DNA from: Nitrospiraceae bacterium
Lineage (GTDB): Bacteria; Nitrospirota; Nitrospiria; Nitrospirales; UBA8639
Length of the DNA: 9,181 nt
Direction of reading: 5' to 3'
Assembly (NCBI GenBank): GCA_003523945.1
Contig: DOFS01000624.1
Span: 52,985 to 62,165 of the forward strand
Shown: piece after piece, positions 1 to 4,946 of the stretch
Layout: each line of letters opens with the position of its first letter
Numbering within the stretch: position 1 is the first letter of the stretch
Notes under the pieces: generated by a model
Databases searched by the model: none
Seen by the model: only the letters and a program-made list of their open reading frames with translations
What the model was told of the DNA's origin: nothing
Translations under genes and position numbers: made by a program

Positions 1-3
1 GGT

Positions 4-24
4 TCTAAGATCCAAAATCTTAGA
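4..24. repeat. 8-bp inverted repeat at the left edge
   Basis: TCTAAGAT (4-11) and ATCTTAGA (17-24) are perfect inverted copies around a 5-base loop. The stem is AT-rich and no clean T-tract follows, so it is not a classical terminator. It may be a protein-binding site in the integrase control or attachment region. Its role is unknown. Confidence 0.4.
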
Positions 25-62
25 GACTTCATTCCTTCCACTTCCTTCTTTTTCACAAGTAT

Positions 63-92
63 TTGATATTTAAACAATCACTATCCTATAAT
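63..92 (+). promoter_or_regulatory. sigma70-like promoter of the integrase gene
   Basis: TTGATA at 63-68 is a good -35 box and TATAAT at 87-92 is a perfect -10 box, separated by 18 bases. Transcription would start near 99-100, about 70 bases before the integrase start codon. The predicted start lies inside the palindrome at 90-114, which suggests repression of the integrase operon at this site. This was read by eye and not tested. Confidence 0.6.
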
Positions 93-114
93 TTCCTCCA
101 ATCATGAGGAAATT
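90..114. promoter_or_regulatory. perfect 9-bp palindrome over the integrase transcription start, candidate operator
   Basis: AATTTCCTC (90-98) and GAGGAAATT (106-114) are perfect inverted arms around the 7-base loop CAATCAT. The palindrome overlaps the end of the -10 box and the predicted start of transcription. Placement and symmetry fit a dimeric repressor site; as RNA it could also form a 5' hairpin. A near copy of one arm, AATTCCCTC, recurs at 2023-2031 just before the AlpA-like gene, so one regulator may act at both places. Confidence 0.5.
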
Positions 115-134
115 CCCTTCAATTCCCGTCCAAC

Positions 135-154
135 AGTCTACACAGAGTCTACAC
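135..154 (+). repeat. tandem AGTCTACAC repeat beside the integrase, candidate integrase arm sites
   Basis: AGTCTACAC occurs at 135-143 and again at 146-154, an exact 11-base phase of about one helical turn. Eight of its nine bases recur in the same orientation at 9106-9113, close to the tRNA end at the other edge of the window. Short phased repeats near the integrase gene and at the far end fit arm-type binding sites of a tyrosine recombinase. That role is inferred from position. Confidence 0.45.
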
Positions 155-168
155 GGAGGCTGGTGCTA

Positions 169-1353
169 ATGGCCGGTTCCTCCGCCAGAGTCAACCTCAC
201 CAAGCGTAAAATTGATGCGTTGCCGCTACCGTCGGCCGGTCAAGTCATCATACGGGACCGGGATCTACCAGGGTTTGCGCTTCGAGCCACAAAAGGCAGC
301 AAAGCCTTTATTGTCGAAAGACGAGTCAAGGGAAGGCTGCATCGGGTGGTCATTGGCCCTTATGGAGCCTGGACCGTCGATGGTGCCCGGGATGAGGCAC
401 GGGAGATTCTCGGTAAGCTGGCGCGGGGGGAATCGTTATCATCCTCTCGAGGTGAATTGACGTTTGAAAAATTCGCCGAGCTCTATCTTGAGCGGTATGC
501 CGTCCGGAAGAAAAGTTACCTCCATGAAAAGGGGCGGCTGAAACACCTGGCGCACTGGAACACCTGGAAACTCTCGGCGATCACTCGGAACGATGTGGCG
601 GAACTACATAGCAAGATGGGGAAGACTCATCCGGTCGGCGCGAATCGAGTCCTAGCCTTATTGCGAACCATGTTTCGGTTAGCCGTGGCCTGGGGGTATC
701 TCAAAACCAGTCCGGCTACCCATATCAGCATGTTTCCGGAAATCTCGCGGGATCGATTTGTCCAGCCAGATGAACTCCCCAGACTATTAACGGCCTTGAA
801 GGCTGAAACGAACCCCTACATTAAGTCGGCCTTGATGATGTGCTTACTGACCGGCGCCAGACGAACAGAAGTTTTAACGGCCAAATGGGACGATATAGAT
901 TTAACGGCCGGCACCTGGCGGATTCCAGAAACGAAGTCAGGGCGCTGGCACTTGCTACCTTTGCCTGGGCCGTTGGTGCAGATTCTCAGCGATCTTCCAC
1001 GACAAAAAGATAATCCCTATGTCTTTGTGGGGCAGCATGGGAAAGGCCATTTACGAAATATTTCAAAGGCCTGGGGAGCCATTCGCACCGAAGCTGGACT
1101 TCCCGATGTGCGGATCCACGACCTGAGACGAACCCTCGGCAGTTGGATTGCCGGAACCGGGGTGAGCCTGCAGGTGATTGGTAAAATTTTGAACCACCAG
1201 CATACCAATACCACGGCCATCTATTCCCGGTTGAACTTGGATCCGTTGCGAGAAGTCTTAGATGTGAATGCTCGTAAAATGTTGACCATCGGAGAGAATC
1301 ACCACCATGAAGATCAAAGCCAAGAAACAGACGACGCAACCATTTCCACCTGA
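169..1353 (+). CDS. int: P4-type tyrosine recombinase/integrase
   Basis: This is a site-specific recombinase that would integrate and excise the element. Residues about 10-90 form the DUF4102-like N-terminal domain of prophage P4-type integrases, about 98-180 a core-binding SAM-like domain, and about 200-365 the catalytic domain. All catalytic residues are visible: R231 in GARRTE, K256 in ETKSG, H317 and R320 in HDLRR, H343 in NHQH and nucleophile Y352 in IYSRL. Its 394 residues are normal for the family. ATG at 169 is chosen over an in-frame GTG at 163 because GGAGG at 155-159 is 9 bases from the ATG and only 3 from the GTG. The 3' end overlaps the next gene by 47 bases, so the two are probably co-transcribed. 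The gene appears intact. Integrases of this group often use tRNA genes, consistent with the tRNA end at 9160. Confidence 0.95.
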   Translation: MAGSSARVNLTKRKIDALPLPSAGQVIIRDRDLPGFALRATKGSKAFIVERRVKGRLHRVVIGPYGAWTVDGARDEAREILGKLARGESLSSSRGELTFEKFAELYLERYAVRKKSYLHEKGRLKHLAHWNTWKLSAITRNDVAELHSKMGKTHPVGANRVLALLRTMFRLAVAWGYLKTSPATHISMFPEISRDRFVQPDELPRLLTALKAETNPYIKSALMMCLLTGARRTEVLTAKWDDIDLTAGTWRIPETKSGRWHLLPLPGPLVQILSDLPRQKDNPYVFVGQHGKGHLRNISKAWGAIRTEAGLPDVRIHDLRRTLGSWIAGTGVSLQVIGKILNHQHTNTTAIYSRLNLDPLREVLDVNARKMLTIGENHHHEDQSQETDDATIST

Positions 1354-1954
1354 AGCCGTCAAGGCTGATGGCTCTCTGTTGTATCTCATTCAAGAAAGGG
1401 ATACAGCTATCCAGAAAGGGCAATCCGACCGAGGGATACTGCTCGCCGGACTGGTGCGAAGTACAGAAAATCCCGCGTTACAGACTCCACTATCAGCGCT
1501 GAATAGTTTGATTGTTGCTGGACAAGCCGGGGTTGTGGCGCCAGCCTGGGCGGTGCAATTAGTTGATCAGGGACTCAGGCGGCGAATACAAGACCAGGAC
1601 GCGAAGCTTGATACGATTTTTGGCTTTGCACCAGGCGGCGAAGCTGAAGCAGTCTTCCGGACCTTGCGAAATGAAAAAGTTATCGTGCGCATTCATATCA
1701 TGGTCTCCAGTGGGGAAGGTGTCGGCGCGGCCTGTCTTACGATGGCTAAAAGACTGCGTGACATGAGAGATTGGAATCAGACCTGTTATGATTTGGGCTT
1801 TACTCGTGATGGCTCAACAGACCCAGACCGCGTGGCGAAACGTCTGCAAACCCTGTATCAAGAATGGAAACGCACAACTCCCGCTGAAGACCTGGGGCTA
1901 TGGGCCACGCTTGGAAAATCCCCTGACCTTCTCCCGCTCCTCTTGAACGAGTGA
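1307..1954 (+). CDS. unknown protein, translationally linked to the integrase
   Basis: I do not recognise this 215-residue protein. It starts at ATG 1307 inside the integrase 3' end, with GGAGAG about 11 bases upstream, and ends just before a strong hairpin. No signal peptide, membrane segment or cysteine cluster is seen. The N-terminus is basic (MKIKAKK). The middle (about residues 40-100) is mainly aliphatic and helical in character, and the C-terminal third is charged, with a WNQTCYDLGF stretch and R/K-rich helices. The 47-base overlap argues for a real gene and for work alongside integration: a recombination cofactor, a regulator or cargo are all possible. Base composition matches its neighbours. 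Confidence 0.8.
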   Translation: MKIKAKKQTTQPFPPEAVKADGSLLYLIQERDTAIQKGQSDRGILLAGLVRSTENPALQTPLSALNSLIVAGQAGVVAPAWAVQLVDQGLRRRIQDQDAKLDTIFGFAPGGEAEAVFRTLRNEKVIVRIHIMVSSGEGVGAACLTMAKRLRDMRDWNQTCYDLGFTRDGSTDPDRVAKRLQTLYQEWKRTTPAEDLGLWATLGKSPDLLPLLLNE

Positions 1955-1969
1955 ATCTCATTTTGTCAA

Positions 1970-2008
1970 GCAACTGAAGACCCGCTCTTCAGTTGCTGTT
2001 TACTTTCC
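1970..2008 (+). terminator. intrinsic terminator after the integrase operon
   Basis: GCAACTGAAGA (1970-1980) and TCTTCAGTTGC (1986-1996) form a perfect 11-bp stem around the 5-base loop CCCGC. A moderately T-rich stretch, TGTTTACTTT, follows. It lies 15 bases after the stop of the 215-residue gene and would separate the integrase operon from the AlpA-like gene. The T-tract is imperfect, so termination may be partial. Confidence 0.6.
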
Positions 2009-2022
2009 CCGCTTTCCTTCAA

Positions 2023-2055
2023 AATTCCCTCCATGATGCTTAACAACACGGAGGG
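2023..2055 (+). promoter_or_regulatory. leader of the AlpA-like gene: operator half-site and possible Shine-Dalgarno sequestration
   Basis: AATTCCCTC at 2023-2031 differs at one position from the arm of the palindrome at the integrase promoter. CCCTCC (2027-2032) is also complementary to GGAGGG (2050-2055), which holds the ribosome binding site of the next gene, with a 17-base loop between them. The leader could therefore be a shared operator half-site, an RNA switch hiding the ribosome site, or neither. Both readings are inferences from short matches. Confidence 0.3.
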
Positions 2056-2059
2056 GCCT

Positions 2060-2278
2060 ATGCACAACACTGATCTTTTAACCGCCGAACAGGTTTCGGC
2101 CAGTTATGGTTTTGTCACCCCCAAGACGCTGGCGAATTGGCGATGCAGGGGGACCGGGCCAAAGTTCGTAAAGGTGGGGCATTGCATCCGCTACCGACCG
2201 GCGGATGTCCAGGAGTGGATTGAGTCCCGAACCTTTCGTTCGACGGCTCACTACCATGAGCAGAAGGCGGGCAATTGA
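2060..2278 (+). CDS. AlpA/excisionase-like helix-turn-helix protein
   Basis: This is a small DNA-binding protein of 72 residues. Residues 7-30 (LLTAEQVSASYGFVTPKTLA and on) form a MerR/excisionase-type helix-turn-helix, and residues 35-57 (KFVKVGHCIRYRPADVQEWI) form the wing and closing helix typical of the HTH_17/AlpA group. In P4-like elements such proteins switch on excision or act as directionality factors. The ATG at 2060 is chosen because GGAGG at 2050-2054 is 5 bases upstream; an in-frame ATG at 2033 has no such site. It stands alone between a terminator and the replication genes and is a good candidate regulator of the integrase promoter palindrome. Confidence 0.85.
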   Translation: MHNTDLLTAEQVSASYGFVTPKTLANWRCRGTGPKFVKVGHCIRYRPADVQEWIESRTFRSTAHYHEQKAGN

Positions 2279-2341
2279 ACCCATTTCCGCCAATGGTGGC
2301 GACGCAAAATAACAACGGGATTCAATCGGGAGAAGCCTTCT

Positions 2342-3145
2342 ATGCCTTCAATTAAGCGTTGGTTCCACTTGTCACAAGAAATAAATCGAGATCCTGAGTT
2401 TCGGGAATATGTCAAAAAATTCGGATTGGGTGGGCTACGATTTTGGTTGGAGGCCCTAGCCACTCTCGATAGAACGGACAATTTTTGGGATCTTCATCGG
2501 GGGTTTGATCTGGGGTTGTTGGCCGCATCATGTCAAACAAAGACCAGCATCATCCGTGGATCATACGAACATCTGGTCAACATCAATTGGCTTAGAGTCG
2601 GTGTTGATCAAGGCATGAAGATGTTCATATATGCCCCTAACTGGGCGAAATACAACAAGAAGCGGGAGGATAAAGGGAGCATGTCGGATACCTTACGGGG
2701 GGATGAAAATTTACATCCTATTCCTTCTCCTATTCCTTCTCCTATTCCTAAGAAAGAAGAGAAGAGTATAGCCGTTTCGGATAAACCAAAACGGCCACCG
2801 CGGCAAAGTTTTGAGGAGTGGTGGGAAGCAGAGGTTAAATCGAGTCCAGCTTATGCGGGGATCAACCTTGAGCGTGAGCTTGCCAAAATGAAAGTCTGGC
2901 TGACGAAGCCGGAAAACAGAGGACGAAAACTAACTACAAAATTTGCGCTGAACTGGTTGAACAAAATCGACCCGGGCGAGAGTGTGAACGGACACGGTTC
3001 CTCTTCGGGCTCCAAAGCTTGTTGGAAGCGGATTGAGGATGGCGACAACCTACGGCCCTGCAAAGGTCGGGTGGTGGGGATCGTCAATGGCAATGCTCAT
3101 TGCGATCAACACCCAGTTATGGCGATGAATGGAGTGACGGCATGA
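2342..3145 (+). CDS. phage replication protein, replisome-organiser/helicase-loader-like
   Basis: This probably recruits or loads the DnaB-type helicase encoded next to it. Residues about 1-105 resemble the winged-helix N-terminal half of phage replication initiators. A Pro-rich linker with IPSPIPSPIP lies at about 127-136. Residues about 156-210 (FEEWWEAEV, then AKMKVWLTKPENRGRKLTTKF, ending NWLNKID) match the C-terminal WL..P..R.....F..NWL motif of loader-like phage proteins. An extra tail holds C227, C240, H253, C254 and H257 and may bind zinc. GGGAGA lies 8 bases before the ATG. The stop overlaps the helicase start as ATGA at 3142-3145, so translation is coupled. Initiator and loader roles cannot be separated from sequence alone. 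Confidence 0.75.
   Translation: MPSIKRWFHLSQEINRDPEFREYVKKFGLGGLRFWLEALATLDRTDNFWDLHRGFDLGLLAASCQTKTSIIRGSYEHLVNINWLRVGVDQGMKMFIYAPNWAKYNKKREDKGSMSDTLRGDENLHPIPSPIPSPIPKKEEKSIAVSDKPKRPPRQSFEEWWEAEVKSSPAYAGINLERELAKMKVWLTKPENRGRKLTTKFALNWLNKIDPGESVNGHGSSSGSKACWKRIEDGDNLRPCKGRVVGIVNGNAHCDQHPVMAMNGVTA
2717..2750 (+). repeat. 12-bp tandem repeat inside the replication gene, candidate origin
   Basis: CCTATTCCTTCT occurs at 2717-2728 and 2729-2740, followed by a partial copy, CCTATTCCT, from 2741. It is an all-pyrimidine tract apart from the single A and encodes the IPSPIPSPIP linker. Lambdoid phages keep origin iterons inside their initiator gene, so an origin is possible here. A simple low-complexity linker expansion would look the same. 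Confidence 0.4.
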
Positions 3146-4458
3146 GCGGCGCTATGGATCTTTTCGACCCGGAGGCGGAACGGGCCGTCATTGCCGCCAT
3201 CGTGTTCGAAGATGTGGCCCTGATACGGGTGCGGGATATCCTCAACCCTCAAGACTTTAATTCTGAAAAATGCCGAATTATTTACGAATCTTGTCTACGA
3301 TTGCAGGGTAAAAATATCAGTCGAGACCCCCTCACCGTGAGCGACGAATTACGGCAGGCTAACGAGCTGGAAACGGTGGGAGGTAGCGTGTTCCTTGGGG
3401 AACTAGCGAAGGAATTTATTTCACTCGCCAACCTCACTCATCATGCCGAAATTGTGAAACGGCTAAGCCGGCAACGCATGACCGTCAAGGAGATTCATAA
3501 GCTTTACCTTGAGGCCCAGCAATGCGAAGACCCCGAAGGCTTAGTGGGAACATTTTATACGAAAATGGTTCAACGTCTTGGCGTGGACCGGGGCGAATTC
3601 GTCGATATGACTGTGGCGATCAATAGCTTCATGGACTTGCTCGACCAGCGTAAAAATGGGGAAGTGCTGAACGGATGGCCTACGGGGTTGCAATCGCTGG
3701 ACAAACGAATCGGAGGATGGAAAAACGGGCATCTAGGCATTATTGCGGGAAGGCCCAGCCAGGGCAAAACAAGCCTGGCCCTTTGCGGGGCCATGGCATC
3801 GGCCAAGGCTGGCGCCAAAGTGTCCATTTTCTCCCTAGAAATGGGAACCACTGAATTGGTGCAGCGGTTTATCACTCAAAGTAACGAACATTTGACGATG
3901 AAGGCCCTCAACGATGCAACGCTCTCTCAATTGGGCTGGATCGAGCTTGTGAATGTTTCAGAGAGCCTCTCACACCTTCCTATAAAAATTTGTGACAGCA
4001 CAAATTTGACGCTTGAGAAAATTGCCTCAATGGCGAATCTGTTGAAATTGCGTGGAGGCCTGGACCTCCTTGTACTTGACTACCTTCAGCTTTTGAGCCT
4101 GGATGAGCGGGGCATTAGTCGGCAAGAGGCCGTAAGCGGCGCCTCACGAAAATTGAAAATTCTGGCAAAAGACCTGGATATTTCGGTACTCGTTTTAAGC
4201 CAACTCAATCGAAAATGTGAAGACCGTGAGGACAAGCGGCCACATTTGGCAGACCTACGCGAATCAGGTGCGATCGAACAGGATGCGGATGTGGTGGTCA
4301 TGCTGTATCGGGATGAATTCTACAATCCGGAATCTGCCTATAAAGGTCAAGCTGAGGTTCTCGTCAGGAAGCAACGGAATGGGCCCACCGGGGAGTTTAT
4401 GGTTGATTGGATTGAGTCGAATGCTGCCTTCAAGGATCACATAGGAATTCCGGTCTGA
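3142..4458 (+). CDS. dnaB-like: DnaB-type replicative DNA helicase
   Basis: This is a hexameric helicase that unwinds the element's DNA at the replication fork. Residues about 7-110 are the DnaB N-terminal helical domain, and about 175-438 the RecA-like C-terminal domain. Visible motifs are Walker A GRPSQGKTS (203-211), the catalytic Glu in FSLEM (E233), Walker B LLVLDYLQ (D313), SQLNR (353-357), DLRESGAIEQDADVV (371-385) and the arginine-finger region VRKQRNGPTG (408-417). Its 438 residues are close to the usual size. ATG 3142 is chosen because it forms an ATGA overlap with the loader gene and has GGAG 7 bases upstream; an in-frame TTG at 3100 is less likely. With no primase nearby, it probably relies on a host or helper primase. 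No key residue is missing. Confidence 0.93.
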   Translation: MSGAMDLFDPEAERAVIAAIVFEDVALIRVRDILNPQDFNSEKCRIIYESCLRLQGKNISRDPLTVSDELRQANELETVGGSVFLGELAKEFISLANLTHHAEIVKRLSRQRMTVKEIHKLYLEAQQCEDPEGLVGTFYTKMVQRLGVDRGEFVDMTVAINSFMDLLDQRKNGEVLNGWPTGLQSLDKRIGGWKNGHLGIIAGRPSQGKTSLALCGAMASAKAGAKVSIFSLEMGTTELVQRFITQSNEHLTMKALNDATLSQLGWIELVNVSESLSHLPIKICDSTNLTLEKIASMANLLKLRGGLDLLVLDYLQLLSLDERGISRQEAVSGASRKLKILAKDLDISVLVLSQLNRKCEDREDKRPHLADLRESGAIEQDADVVVMLYRDEFYNPESAYKGQAEVLVRKQRNGPTGEFMVDWIESNAAFKDHIGIPV

Positions 4459-4496
4459 TTTTATTTATTTCAAAAAACATCGAAAGGAGCGCGTGA

Positions 4497-4754
4497 ATGG
4501 ATGATCTATTGAAACAGGAAGGCCTGACCCGGTTTCTGTGTGAATCGTGCGTCCAAACGCGAAGCTACCACTTGCGAGGCGAAACCGTCGAGAGCTGGTG
4601 ATGTCCACATCATGCGCGCCTGGTCGTCTGGAGTGATGCGGCTGGCGGCGTTGCGTTGCCGAACATCGATGACGCAACCTATTTTGCTATGGTCCGAGAC
4701 CTAACAGGGTTGGCGCGGATGTTGGCCGCTCAAGCACAGGCTAAGAAGAATTGA
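4497..4754 (+). pseudogene. small zinc-ribbon protein interrupted by an in-frame TGA
   Basis: From ATG 4497 (AGGAG at 4485-4489, 7 bases upstream) the frame reads 34 codons, meets TGA at 4599-4601, then stays open for 50 codons to TGA at 4752-4754. The first part carries CESC and ends ESW; the part after the TGA begins CPHH. Together they make the two halves of a zinc ribbon in an 84-residue protein, so the TGA cuts a coherent gene. It follows a TGG codon and is one base from TGG (Trp), so a nonsense mutation or sequencing error is simplest. Readthrough or recoding as Trp or selenocysteine is possible but unproven. Other genes here end in TGA, so the code is standard. No start codon would restart the second half in frame near the break. 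It lies 38 bases after the helicase and is probably co-transcribed. Confidence 0.6.
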
Positions 4755-4756
4755 AA

Positions 4757-4783
4757 TACTGGTTACTTTGTAGTAATCTAGTA
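4757..4783. promoter_or_regulatory. imperfect palindrome upstream of the capsid leader
   Basis: TTACT (4763-4767) and AGTAA (4772-4776) are inverted around TTGT. The symmetry extends through an internal mismatch to TACT (4757-4760) and AGTA (4780-4783). This AT-rich stretch is the only non-coding region before the capsid leader and is a plausible place for an operator or promoter, but the promoter boxes I can draw here are weak (TTGAAA at 4751 with a poor -10). Confidence 0.3.
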
Positions 4784-4848
4784 TCAATAAGTTACCTACT
4801 CCACAACGACCGGATATCTGCGTGGGGGAATGAGAAGAGGCTTGGCTG

Positions 4849-4904
4849 CCCCTCAAGGACTAACGAGCGATAGATTTTCGCCGTTACCTTTGAGGGGTTT
4901 TTTT
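4849..4904 (+). terminator. strong intrinsic terminator directly before the capsid gene
   Basis: CCCCTCAA (4849-4856) pairs with TTGAGGGG (4890-4897). The stem continues with GG/CC (4857-4858 with 4887-4888), TAACG/CGTTA (4861-4865 with 4882-4886) and GCGA/TCGC (4867-4870 with 4878-4881), closing on a 7-base loop at 4871-4877. Seven Ts follow (4898-4904). It reads on the plus strand, into the capsid gene 42 bases away, with no obvious promoter between. Capsid expression therefore seems to need readthrough or antitermination. Confidence 0.85.
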
Positions 4905-4914
4905 ATGCCCCTCA
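4891..4914 (+). promoter_or_regulatory. competing hairpin across the terminator T-tract
   Basis: TGAGGGG (4891-4897), the 3' arm of the terminator, is also a perfect complement of CCCCTCA (4908-4914), with the T-tract in the 10-base loop. The leader thus holds CCCCTCA, TGAGGGG, CCCCTCA in series, and only one pairing can form at a time. This resembles an attenuator with mutually exclusive hairpins. The second helix is shorter and its kinetics are unfavourable without a helper factor, so a regulatory role is inference. Confidence 0.4.
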
Positions 4915-4946
4915 GAGTGGCGGCGGCTTTGAAAGGAATTTTATGA

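Noticed and set aside
1..168. Left attachment core or a tRNA copy at the left edge
   Set aside because: No stretch resembling the tRNA 3' end at 9160-9181 is present; the left junction probably lies outside the window.
986..1423. Long minus-strand open frame (145 codons) antisense to the integrase end
   Set aside because: It lies opposite a clearly conserved catalytic domain, has no protein-like features and is a shadow frame.
2342..4458. Primase or P4-type primase-helicase
   Set aside because: No TOPRIM or primase motifs were seen; the helicase is a stand-alone DnaB type.
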